A DNA stretch of 64,000 nucleotides, taken from JBOGOC01 sp050747525. Lineage in GTDB: Bacteria; Acidobacteriota; Polarisedimenticolia; JACPZX01; DASXTC01. Positions 26,338 through 34,277 of this stretch are shown one piece after another. Position 1 is the stretch's first letter, and every line of letters begins with the position of its first letter. Made by a program: the position numbers and the translations under genes. The notes below the pieces were generated by a model that was not told where the DNA came from, did not search any database, and saw only the letters and a list, made by a program, of their open reading frames with translations. The stretch is from the NCBI GenBank assembly GCA_050747525.1, contig JBOGOC010000088.1:8007-72006 (forward strand), written 5' to 3'.

Positions 26338-26541
26338 ATGAAGAAGATCGCGATCGGGATGGGGGCGTTGATGCTGACGCTGGCGGTGGCCGTGGCCACT
26401 CCGGCGCGAGTCGAGCAGACCAGCGAGAAGCTGCCCAAGTGCACCAGCGCGCTGTGCAAGAAGGTCGGCTGTTCCCCGAGCGTCCTGTGCGTTCGCGGCG
26501 CTTCGGTCGTTAACTGCGCCGACGTGTGCGGCGGAAACTGA
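26338..26541 (+). CDS. Small secreted cysteine-rich peptide
   Basis: A 67-residue product has a clear signal peptide (MKKIAIGMGALMLTLAVAVATPA) and a mature part of about 44 residues with six cysteines (KCTSALCKKVGC, LCVRG, NCADVCGGN), enough for three disulfides. The start is fixed by a GGAGG site directly before the ATG at 26338; the longer frame from 26290 lacks such a site. I do not recognise a family. It converges on the B12-radical SAM gene, with 12 bases between the two stops, so it is not in that operon. It could be a secreted toxin-like or structural peptide. Confidence 0.6.
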   Translation: MKKIAIGMGALMLTLAVAVATPARVEQTSEKLPKCTSALCKKVGCSPSVLCVRGASVVNCADVCGGN

Positions 26542-26553
26542 GGACCGCGGCGC

Positions 26554-28086
26554 TCAGCCGGTGACCGTGCCGTGGCGCCCGTACACCGGATCCTTCCCCG
26601 GGGTGAGGATCTCGGGGTAGGACGGAGACCGCAGATCCACGGGAAGGTCCAGGGGGACGCCGGGCTCGAACCGGTGCCGTGAGAGGAACAAGCGGCCCGC
26701 GTAGCCGGTGTAGATGAGCTTGATGTTGTTCCAGAGCAGCCAGAAGCTCTGGGCGGGGCAGGCCTTCCAGATCCCGTTCTGAAGGATGTAGCGGGGATCC
26801 CAGTAGAGGCGGATCCCCGCGCCGGTCATGATCCGCGCGAGATCGCGCTCCGAGAGGTGCTGCGTGCGGACGTTGGGGATGAAGCCGTTGTACCGGTCCA
26901 GATCATCCTCGTTGGTCACCAGGCCCTGCTCGAGGAGCTGCCGGCGCAGCTCGGTCTTGGGATAGGGCGTGAGGCACTGAACGATGCCGTGGTCCACGCC
27001 GATCTCCTTGACGTAGCGGTAGGTCGCCCGGACGTCCTCTTCCGTGTCTTCGGGGTTCCCCACGATGAACCCGCCGATGACGATGATGCCGGCGTCCCGC
27101 AGCGCGCGCACGACCTTGCCGGTCTTGCTCGACTGCTTCTTCTTCCCCAACACCTTGAGGTTGCGCTCGTCGCCGCTCTCGATCCCCAGGAACACCATCT
27201 TCACGCCGCCTCGGGCCATCGCTTCCGCCAGCGACAGGTCCGCGGCGATGGGAAAGACGCTGGCCTGCAGGACGATGAAGAGGTCGTTGACGCCTTCCTG
27301 CTCGAAACGCCGGCAGAGATCCTTCAGTCGGGGGCCATCCAGCGTGATGTTGTCGTCCACGAACAGGGCCCCGCGCGCGCCGCGGGCCTTGATGGCGCGC
27401 AGATCGGCGACCACCTGCTCGTCGGGGTAGAGACGGAAGGTCTTTCCGTACATGCGGCGGATGCTGCAGAAGCCACAGGGCATGGTGCACCCGCGGCTCG
27501 TCTCGGCCACGTCGAAGGAGCGCCCCATCCAGAGGAATTCGCCGCTGACACGGCCGCTCCGATCGGGAGGCCGGATGGCCTCGAGATCCAGGAGCGGGGC
27601 GGGGGCATTGTGCCGGTACTCTTCCCCGTGACGGTACGAGAGGCCCAGGATGGAGGCGGGATCGCCGTGGGAGCCGAGGGTCCGCACCAGGTCGTTGAAG
27701 ATCGCCTCCCCCTCGCCGCGGACGACGAAGTCGAAGAGGTTCCGGTCGGGGCCTTCGCCGATCTCCTTCCACATGATGGTGGCGTGGTAGCCCCCCAGCA
27801 CGGTGATGACGCCGGGAAGGAGCGCCTTGCACGTCGCCGCGGTCTTGCGCGCCGAGCCGATCTGGAACGACATGGCGGAGATCCCCACGACGTCGGGGGA
27901 GAACTCCCTGAGCGTCCGCTCCAGCACCGGGGCTACGCGCCGTCTGTGTTTCACCAGGTCCAGAATCCGCACGTCGTGACCGCCGTCCAGGTTGCCGGCG
28001 AGACTGCAGAGGCCGAGGTTGGGAAGCTCCATGATGTGATCGAAGCAGGAGGCCGAATCGGGCATGGCCACGAGCAGAATCTTCAT
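26554..28086 (-). CDS. B12-binding-domain radical SAM protein
   Basis: The 510-residue protein has an N-terminal cobalamin-binding Rossmann-like domain (about 1-135, MKILLVAMPDSASCFD through VITVLGGYHAT) and a radical SAM core whose cluster motif is C200-x3-C204-x2-C207 (RGCTMPCGFCS). Typical SAM-core strands follow (ALFVDDNIT, VFLGIESGD, IGGFIVGNPEDTEEDV). Members of this class (BchE/HpnJ-like) perform methylation or ring chemistry on lipids, porphyrins and natural products. The substrate here is unknown. It lies 22 bases downstream of the TPR protein gene on the same strand, suggesting a two-gene operon. Confidence 0.85.
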   Translation of the reverse strand: MKILLVAMPDSASCFDHIMELPNLGLCSLAGNLDGGHDVRILDLVKHRRRVAPVLERTLREFSPDVVGISAMSFQIGSARKTAATCKALLPGVITVLGGYHATIMWKEIGEGPDRNLFDFVVRGEGEAIFNDLVRTLGSHGDPASILGLSYRHGEEYRHNAPAPLLDLEAIRPPDRSGRVSGEFLWMGRSFDVAETSRGCTMPCGFCSIRRMYGKTFRLYPDEQVVADLRAIKARGARGALFVDDNITLDGPRLKDLCRRFEQEGVNDLFIVLQASVFPIAADLSLAEAMARGGVKMVFLGIESGDERNLKVLGKKKQSSKTGKVVRALRDAGIIVIGGFIVGNPEDTEEDVRATYRYVKEIGVDHGIVQCLTPYPKTELRRQLLEQGLVTNEDDLDRYNGFIPNVRTQHLSERDLARIMTGAGIRLYWDPRYILQNGIWKACPAQSFWLLWNNIKLIYTGYAGRLFLSRHRFEPGVPLDLPVDLRSPSYPEILTPGKDPVYGRHGTVTG

Positions 28087-28108
28087 GAGGGACTCCAGGT
28101 CTATGGGG

Positions 28109-29008
28109 TCATCGGGAAAGCCCGGACCCGGGCCGGGCCATCACACGGGCATACTCGGCGGCGAACAGGGGGCTCTGCGGGTAGTCCCGTATGAGCTCCT
28201 GGAGCTGACGGCGCGCCACCTCCTCCTTTCCTTCGCGCAGCGCGGCGAGCGCCAGCAGGATCTTCGCGTAGGGCTGCAGGTACATCCCGCCTGAAGCGGT
28301 TTTCTCCAGCTGCTGCATTCCAAGGGCCCGGTCGCCATGATACCCCCCGAACCAGAGGAAGAAGCGCACGGTTTTCGGAAGACATCCGATGACGTAGTTC
28401 GCAGAGCCAAGCGCCAGCCAGGCGTCGGCGGCACCGGGGCGGACCGCCAGCAGCCGCTCCGCGTAGTTGTTTGCCTCCTTGAGCCCCCTCAGGCCCTCGA
28501 TGTTCTTCTTCTCCAGGATGCTCAGGGCGTTGGATTCCATCCCCGCGGCGAGCGTCATGGCGAAGAGCGCCTCCGGATCACGAGGGTTCTTGTCCAGAAG
28601 CCGGCCGGCCATCGCGCGCGCCCGCTTCAGCGCGCCACGGAAGGCACGCAAACGCTCCGCGTCGGGATGGCCCGTGATCCCCTTCAGAAACTTCTCGTCG
28701 TCGAGGAAATAGTCGCTGGTCATCACTCCCTGGTGGTAGAACTCCTCGAACAGGTAGGCGGCGGCGGTGGAAACCTCCCCGAACGGATGGCCCGGGTTCT
28801 TCTCACTCCACTCGTTGAACGCCTTCCGAGCTTCGGAGAATCTCTGCTCGTAGAGGAACCGGTAGCCGGCTTCCAGCTCCGGCACCCGGTGAAACGCCGC
28901 TTCCCCGGCCGGAGTTTCGGCGGCCGCACCCGCCGATGACGCGGGCTCCATGCCGGCGGCGAGCGCCGCCGCGAGAAGGAGAATCCGTGCTGCCGCGATG
29001 TTCTTCAT
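28109..29008 (-). CDS. Exported TPR-type protein
   Basis: This 299-residue protein has a signal peptide (ILLLAAALAAGMEPASS) followed by helical repeats: FLYEQRFSEARKAFNEWSEKNPGHP resembles a first TPR, and YAERLLAVRPGAADAWLALGSANY a later one, with the last at the C-terminus (REGKEEVARRQLQELIRDYP). It probably acts as a periplasmic scaffold. It precedes the B12-radical SAM gene by 22 bases, so it may present or protect that enzyme's product or be needed in the same pathway. Confidence 0.7.
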   Translation of the reverse strand: MKNIAAARILLLAAALAAGMEPASSAGAAAETPAGEAAFHRVPELEAGYRFLYEQRFSEARKAFNEWSEKNPGHPFGEVSTAAAYLFEEFYHQGVMTSDYFLDDEKFLKGITGHPDAERLRAFRGALKRARAMAGRLLDKNPRDPEALFAMTLAAGMESNALSILEKKNIEGLRGLKEANNYAERLLAVRPGAADAWLALGSANYVIGCLPKTVRFFLWFGGYHGDRALGMQQLEKTASGGMYLQPYAKILLALAALREGKEEVARRQLQELIRDYPQSPLFAAEYARVMARPGSGLSR

Positions 29009-29087
29009 GGTCTTTCACCCGATGCCTGACTGTACTGCCAGTCCCGCCCGGGCGCTACAGGTGCTAGTCTGGCCGCCGGAGGCAACG

Positions 29088-29564
29088 GTGACGGACACAC
29101 TTGACGGCGGCTGTGCGTGCGGAGAGGTGCGCTACAGGCTCACTTCCGCGCCCATGTTCGTGCACTGCTGCCACTGCCTGAACTGCCAGCGGCACACCGG
29201 GAGCGCGTTCGTCATCAATCTGCTGATCGAAGCCGCGCGCGTCGAAACGCTCAGCGGAGCGCCGCAGCCGGTCACCATGCCGCTCAATGGCGGAAGCCCC
29301 AACCGGATCTTCCGATGCCCGACCTGCCGGGTGGCGGTCTGGAGCGAGTACGGCGGCCGGTCGCAGGTCCTCTTCGTCCGGGGCGGGACCCTCGATCGTC
29401 CATCCGCCGTCTCGCCGGACGTCCACATCTACACCCGATCGAAACTGCCGTGGGTCCAGCTGCCCGCGTCGGTACCGGCCTTCGAGGCCTACTACGATCC
29501 GAAGGCCCTCTGGCCGGCCGCAAGTCTCGAGCGGAGGCGGGCCGCGCTCTCTCAGAACGTGTAG
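29088..29564 (+). CDS. GFA (CENP-V fold) family protein
   Basis: The product is 158 residues with the zinc set of the glutathione-dependent formaldehyde-activating family: GGCACGEVRY, HCCHCLNCQRHTGS and FRCPTCRVAVWSEY. The GTG at 29088-29090 is chosen because a GGAGG site lies five bases before it and family members start directly at this point; the longer frame from 28950 runs through the divergent promoter. The enzymatic activity of most family members is unproven, so a formaldehyde role is only a family label. The gene converges on the porin gene with a 13-base overlap. Confidence 0.8.
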   Translation: MTDTLDGGCACGEVRYRLTSAPMFVHCCHCLNCQRHTGSAFVINLLIEAARVETLSGAPQPVTMPLNGGSPNRIFRCPTCRVAVWSEYGGRSQVLFVRGGTLDRPSAVSPDVHIYTRSKLPWVQLPASVPAFEAYYDPKALWPAASLERRRAALSQNV

Positions 29565-30697
29565 TTGAAGTCGACTCTCGCGCGCATGCCGTCCTCGACG
29601 GTGGTGATCGCCTCGACCCGGTAGTACCGGGCCAGCAGATTCATCTTCGAATTGAAGGCCCACCCGAACCGCAGCTCGTCTCCCACCATGTTGCTGGCGC
29701 GGATCTGCCCGTTGCTCCCCCACCGCACCCAGTCGTCCTCCGCGTAGGAGTTCTGCACGGCGAACGTCTGGATGCGGGCATGGTACCAGCCGACGAGCCA
29801 TTGTCCCTTCTCGTCCAGAGAGCCCCAGGTCGCCAGCAGGACGTAGCCATCGACCTGATCGAAGTTCTCGGCGGTGAACGTGTCGGGATCGTCGTCCGCA
29901 TAGCCCTCGACGTTGTGCATGACGTCGGCGCCCAGCACCAGGGGACGCCCCCCGGCCGCGAAGCGCGCCTGCAGGGAGACCTCCAGCAGCAGGTAGTCAC
30001 GCGAGCCGTTTCCGTCGAGCAGATTGACCCCTTCGGGATTATCCGGGTCGGCATTGAAGCCGTAGACGCCGGCGGCGAAGGCCCACTTCACTCCGGCCAG
30101 CTCCGGCTGCCAGGCGGCCTGCGCTCCCGCCATGGTCCCGGAGAACCCGGTCGTCCCCACGGGGGGGGAGAAGAGCCCTCCCGAGAATGAGAGCTTCCCC
30201 GGCCCGGCGTCGCCGCTCCATTTCGCCGCGGCGCCCATCATCGTCACGTCGCTGTCGAAGAGCAGCTCGTCCTGCTTCCAGAAGGGAAGCTCGTTGCGTC
30301 CCGCCCAGGCTTCGAAGCCCCCGGTCTTGCCCATCAGGTACCAGAGATCGAAGTCGAAGTCCGCGGGCCCCGATTCGTTGCCGCCTGTTTCAAGGAGAGT
30401 GATGTTGGAGGATTGCTGGCTCTGTTCGTCTCCGGTGCGCACGCGAGCCCCGGCCTGCCAGTGTTCGTTGGGGTCGAAGCGGAACCCGACGCGGAGGCGG
30501 GCGCGCAGGCGCGTGCGGTCTTCATACGGGACGCCGTCGGCTTGCTGGCCGTTCCAGTCGGTCTCGACGCGGAAGCGGGTGTCGCCGTAGAGAACGAATT
30601 TTTCCGTCGCGTACAGATCGGCCCTGGCCGTCGCGGTCGTCGCGAGCAGCAAGGCGGCCGTGACCGTGATCCATTGAATACGGAGGCGCTGGTTCAG
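29552..30697 (-). CDS. Outer-membrane porin, probable CTG start
   Basis: A beta-barrel protein of about 381 residues resembling alginate-export/phosphate-type porins: alternating aromatic strands (YGDTRFRVETDWNG, FRFDPNEHWQAGARV, FDFDLWYLMGKTG) and a C-terminal VDFNYTF ending in Phe. No ATG or GTG gives a signal peptide. A CTG at 30695-30697, six bases after a GGAGGG site, would give an N-terminus with basic residues, a hydrophobic core (WITVTAALLLATTATARA) and a clear cleavage site. A TTG at 30652 would cut through the hydrophobic core. The CTG start is therefore my best reading but is inference. Confidence 0.72.
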   Translation of the reverse strand: MNQRLRIQWITVTAALLLATTATARADLYATEKFVLYGDTRFRVETDWNGQQADGVPYEDRTRLRARLRVGFRFDPNEHWQAGARVRTGDEQSQQSSNITLLETGGNESGPADFDFDLWYLMGKTGGFEAWAGRNELPFWKQDELLFDSDVTMMGAAAKWSGDAGPGKLSFSGGLFSPPVGTTGFSGTMAGAQAAWQPELAGVKWAFAAGVYGFNADPDNPEGVNLLDGNGSRDYLLLEVSLQARFAAGGRPLVLGADVMHNVEGYADDDPDTFTAENFDQVDGYVLLATWGSLDEKGQWLVGWYHARIQTFAVQNSYAEDDWVRWGSNGQIRASNMVGDELRFGWAFNSKMNLLARYYRVEAITTVEDGMRARVDFNYTF

Positions 30698-30759
30698 CGC
30701 TGTCCCTCCATGGAGCCCGGTCAGAGTATCCTCGTGGCCAGAGAGGATTCAACCGCCCC

Positions 30760-31767
30760 ATGATCTCCGTCGGCGACCTGCGCAAGCACTACAAGGTCCA
30801 CAAGCGGCCGCCCGGGCTGAAGGCCGCCCTCCGCTCCGTCTTTCATCGCAGCTACACGACGGTCAAGGCCGTGGACGGGATCACCTTCACCGTCCAGCCG
30901 GGTGAGCGCGTCGGTTTCCTGGGCCCGAACGGCGCCGGCAAGACCACCACCCTCAAGGTTCTCTCCGGCCTGCTGCACCCTACAAGCGGCGAGGTGCGCG
31001 TGGACGGGCACGAGCCGAGGCGGCGGGAGCGTGCCTTCCTGAGCCGGATCATGCTGGTGACGGGCCAGAAGCAGCAGCTGCTCTGGGACCTGCCCCCCGC
31101 GGAGACCTTCGAGCTGAACCGCGCCATCTACGACGTTCCCGCCGCCGAGTTCCGCGAGACGGTGGCCGAGCTGACCGAGCTTCTCGAGCTGGGCGACCTG
31201 GTCACCAGGCCGGCCCGCCAACTCTCGCTGGGCGAGCGGATGAAGTGCGAGCTGGCGGCGGCGCTGATCCACCGTCCCCGGGTGCTCTTCATGGACGAGC
31301 CGACCATCGGCCTCGACGTCTCCATGCAGGCCGTCATCCGCGGATTCATCAGGAGCTACAACGAGCGGCGGGGCGCCACCATTCTCCTGACCAGTCACTA
31401 CATGGACGACGTGGCCGCTCTGTGTCCGCGCGTGATCGTCATCGACAAAGGACGGCTCTCCTACGATGGCGGGCTCGAGGCTCTCGTGCGGCACGTGCGG
31501 CCCGAGAAGCGGGTGGTCCTTCGCCTGGATCGGGAGGTCGACGCGGCGTCGCTCGCCTCGCTGGGCCGCGTGGTGACACACGAGAGCGCCGAGGCCGTTC
31601 TCCAGGTGGGCCAGGAGGCCGTCAACGCCACCGTGACGCGGGCCCTGGCGACCCTGCCGGTGCGCGATCTGACGGTGGAGAACGCGCCGCTCGAAGAGGT
31701 GATGAGCGAGCTGTTCGCCCGCAGCCGAGCCGCGCGCGAGTCCGGGCAGGACGGCCCGCCCGCATGA
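30760..31767 (+). CDS. ABC-2 exporter ATPase
   Basis: This 335-residue ATPase has Walker A GPNGAGKTTT (about 53-62), the Q-loop region TGQKQQLLWDLP, signature LSLGERMKCELA, Walker B VLFMDEPTIGLD and the switch histidine in LLTSHYMDD. A C-terminal extension of about 90 residues resembles the regulatory tail of drug/antibiotic-export ATPases (COG4586 group). It overlaps the first permease gene by four bases (ATGA). The substrate is unknown; the ATPase and two DUF990-type permeases form a complete exporter. Confidence 0.85.
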   Translation: MISVGDLRKHYKVHKRPPGLKAALRSVFHRSYTTVKAVDGITFTVQPGERVGFLGPNGAGKTTTLKVLSGLLHPTSGEVRVDGHEPRRRERAFLSRIMLVTGQKQQLLWDLPPAETFELNRAIYDVPAAEFRETVAELTELLELGDLVTRPARQLSLGERMKCELAAALIHRPRVLFMDEPTIGLDVSMQAVIRGFIRSYNERRGATILLTSHYMDDVAALCPRVIVIDKGRLSYDGGLEALVRHVRPEKRVVLRLDREVDAASLASLGRVVTHESAEAVLQVGQEAVNATVTRALATLPVRDLTVENAPLEEVMSELFARSRAARESGQDGPPA

Positions 31768-32567
31768 GGCGATACGCCACCGTCCGCGCCCTGCCCACCC
31801 TCTTCAAGGTGGGATTCGCCGAGGCCGTGGCCTACCGCGCCGAGTTCCTCGTTTGGATGCTGTCCAACACCATGCCGCTCATCATGCTGGCCCTCTGGTC
31901 CGCCGTGGCCCGCGAGGCGCCGGTGGGCCGGTTCGGGCAGAGGGAGTTCGTCGCCTACTTCCTGGCCACGTTCATCGTGCGCCAGCTCACCAGCTCCTGG
32001 ACCGCCTGGCAGATGAACTACGACATCCGTCAGGGGACGCTGGCGCTGCGCCTGTTGAGGCCCATCCATCCGATGCTGATGTACGCCGTGGACAACCTGG
32101 CCGCGCAGCCGATGAGGCTCACGGTCGCGCTGCCCATGGCCGCGGTCTGGCTGTGGACCCTGGGCGCCGGCCAGCTGCCGCGCGATCCGGCCGTGTGGCT
32201 GGCCTTCGGCCTGGCCGTGCTGGGAGGATGGCTCATCACCTTCTGCGCCAACTTCTGCATCGGCTGCCTCGCCTTCTTCATGGAGAGCAGCGTCAAGGTG
32301 ATGGACGTCTGGCTGGCGCTCTACTTCGTCTTCAGCGGCTATCTCATTCCCGTCGAGCTCTTCCCTCCGGCGGTGAGAGCCGTCGCCGACTGGCTTCCCT
32401 TCCGCTATCAGATCGGGCTTCCGGTCGAGCTGATCACCTCGGCACACGATCGCGGGGCGGCCCTCGCGCTGCTCGGCATCCAGTGGATCTGGGTCGTCGT
32501 CATGGTGGCCGGGGCGATGGCGCTCTGGCGCAAGGGGCTCACGCGGTTCTCCGCCTACGGAGGATGA
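31764..32567 (+). CDS. ABC-2 exporter permease 1 (DUF990-like)
   Basis: This 267-residue membrane protein has about six transmembrane segments. It opens LPTLFKVGFAEAVAYRAEFLVWML and includes the characteristic INIRQGTL-like element QMNYDIRQGTLALRLLRPI and the closing YFVFSGYLIPVELFP, both typical of the COG4587 permease group. The ATG at 31764 overlaps the ATPase stop. It pairs with the following permease to form a heterodimeric channel. The longer frame from 31245 is the out-of-frame shadow of the ATPase gene. Confidence 0.82.
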   Translation: MRRYATVRALPTLFKVGFAEAVAYRAEFLVWMLSNTMPLIMLALWSAVAREAPVGRFGQREFVAYFLATFIVRQLTSSWTAWQMNYDIRQGTLALRLLRPIHPMLMYAVDNLAAQPMRLTVALPMAAVWLWTLGAGQLPRDPAVWLAFGLAVLGGWLITFCANFCIGCLAFFMESSVKVMDVWLALYFVFSGYLIPVELFPPAVRAVADWLPFRYQIGLPVELITSAHDRGAALALLGIQWIWVVVMVAGAMALWRKGLTRFSAYGG

Positions 32568-32569
32568 CC

Positions 32570-33364
32570 ATGAGCGTCCCGCGGTACGCGCGGCTCCTGG
32601 GCGCTCAGCTGAGGGCGTCGACCCTCATGCTGCTGCAATATCGCTACGACTTCCTGGTGGACGGAGCGCTCGAGATCCTCTGGGCCGCGACGGCGCTGGT
32701 GCCGATCTTCGTGGTCTTTCGCGCGCGGGAGACGGTGGCGGGCTGGTCGTTCGGCGAGGCACTGCTGGTGACCGGCTGGTTCATCCTGCTGCAGGGGATC
32801 CTGGAAGGGGCCATCAACCCGAGCCTCACCAGCGTGGTGGAGCACATCCGGACCGGCACGCTCGATTTCGTCCTTCTCAAGCCAGCCGACGCGCAGTTCC
32901 TCGTCTCCACCGCGAGGTTCCAGCCCTGGCGCGCGACCAACGTCCTGACGGCCGGCGTGGTCTTCGTCTACGCCTTCCACCTGATCGGCCGGCCGCCGTC
33001 GATTTCCGGTGTTCTGAGTGCCTTCCTTCTGCTGTTCTCGTCGTCCCTTCTTCTCTACTCTCTGTGGATCCTGGTCGTGAGCGCCGCGTTCTACGTCGTG
33101 AAGATCGACAATCTGAGCGTGCTGTTCAGCTCGATCTTCGACGCGGCGCGCTGGCCCTCCACGGTCTTCCGGGGGGTGCTCGCCTTCGTGTTCACCTTCG
33201 TGATCCCGCTGGCCCTCATGACCACCTACCCGGCCCTCGCCATGCTGGGGAAGCTGAGAGGCTCGACCCTGGTGCTCGCCCTGGCCGGGGCCGTCGCGTT
33301 CGCTGTTCTCGCCCGCCTCGTCTGGCTCCACTCCATCGGGAAGTACACGTCGGCCAGCAGTTGA
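32570..33364 (+). CDS. ABC-2 exporter permease 2 (DUF990-like)
   Basis: This 264-residue membrane protein has about six transmembrane segments and belongs to the COG3694 group; SVVEHIRTGTLDFVLLKPAD is the diagnostic loop matching the other permease's IRQGTL element. I chose the ATG at 32570, which has a GGAGG site seven bases upstream; an ATG at 32564 overlaps the previous stop and sits too close to that site. It completes the three-gene exporter that begins at 30760. Confidence 0.82.
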   Translation: MSVPRYARLLGAQLRASTLMLLQYRYDFLVDGALEILWAATALVPIFVVFRARETVAGWSFGEALLVTGWFILLQGILEGAINPSLTSVVEHIRTGTLDFVLLKPADAQFLVSTARFQPWRATNVLTAGVVFVYAFHLIGRPPSISGVLSAFLLLFSSSLLLYSLWILVVSAAFYVVKIDNLSVLFSSIFDAARWPSTVFRGVLAFVFTFVIPLALMTTYPALAMLGKLRGSTLVLALAGAVAFAVLARLVWLHSIGKYTSASS

Positions 33365-33404
33365 TCGCACAATTCACGGCTCGCCTCTTGCGTGACCGCG
33401 GCCG

Positions 33405-34277
33405 CTACGGGCACGCCCCCGCGGAGCCGGCGATCTCGGCGTCCCGGAGCCCCAGTTGCCATGGCGAGCCCGAGTCCCAGGTCCCGTCTCCTTTGCAGTT
33501 CGCTCCGCGCACGAGGAACCAGTGTCCCGCCCCCGGGGGTGGTGGAGACGGCTCCGCGAAGAGGATCGACGACCCGGTCAGGCCCGAGGCGACGCAGCCC
33601 TGGGTCGCGGCGGTGAAGTCGCCGCCGCTGCTCTGGAGGAGTCCGAGGCTGCCGCGGACGACCTCGTACCAGGCCGCGCCCGCCGGGGCGGTCCAGCTCA
33701 ACAGCACATCGCCACCCGGCGCGGTGCTCGCGGTGAGATCCGGTGACCCCGCGGGCGGACTGGCCGTCGCCTGGCACCACGAGGTCGCGAGACCGTAGGA
33801 CACAGGGCCGAGCGAGGCGAAGGTGATCCAGCCGAGGTTCTCGCTCCAGGCCCGGCCGTCAAACCGCCCGGTGAAAGGGTCGACCGTCACTCCGTAGCTG
33901 GCCGTCGTGCAGGAGCCGGTGCTGGCGCACGAGAAGCTGATCCAGCCGGCCGCCTCGCTCCAGGCGAACCCGGCGAGCATGCCGTGGCCGTCGTTGGTGA
34001 CGCCGTAGGTGACCGCCCCGCAACTTCCCGTGTTCTGGCACGACAGGCTGGCCCAGCCGATGTTCTCCCCCCACATCCAGCCCGTGAGCCGAAAGTCTTC
34101 CACCTGCACACCGGGACCTCCGTCGCCCAGCGGCTCGGCGTTCAGCCATCCGACGTTCTCGGCATAGACATACTGGGAGCCGTTCTGCAACGGGTCGACG
34201 TTTTCCGAATGCAGGAGGTGTGGGTCGAGCGCGGCGACGGTGGCCCCGGCCAGGATGAACGGGATGAGGCGCGTCAC
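33405..34277 (-). CDS. Secreted protein with GWxxxNxGW repeats and Cys-Pro C-terminal module
   Basis: This protein of about 290 residues has a signal peptide (LIPFILAGATVAALDPH) and three or four copies of a short repeat with the sense W-S/G-E-N-x-G-W-I/A-S-F/L-S-C-x-x-T-G-S-C (YAENVGWLN, WGENIGWASLSCQNTGSC, WSEAAGWISFSCASTGSC, WSENLGWITF). The repeats are probably a surface beta-structure. The C-terminal 115 residues form the module that ends SAGACP, homologous to the ends of the proteins at 15045 and 16173. The GTG at 34275-34277 overlaps the previous gene's TGA (GTGA), so it is translationally coupled to the beta-helix gene. An ATG at 34292 is an alternative. Confidence 0.7.
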   Translation of the reverse strand: MTRLIPFILAGATVAALDPHLLHSENVDPLQNGSQYVYAENVGWLNAEPLGDGGPGVQVEDFRLTGWMWGENIGWASLSCQNTGSCGAVTYGVTNDGHGMLAGFAWSEAAGWISFSCASTGSCTTASYGVTVDPFTGRFDGRAWSENLGWITFASLGPVSYGLATSWCQATASPPAGSPDLTASTAPGGDVLLSWTAPAGAAWYEVVRGSLGLLQSSGGDFTAATQGCVASGLTGSSILFAEPSPPPPGAGHWFLVRGANCKGDGTWDSGSPWQLGLRDAEIAGSAGACP

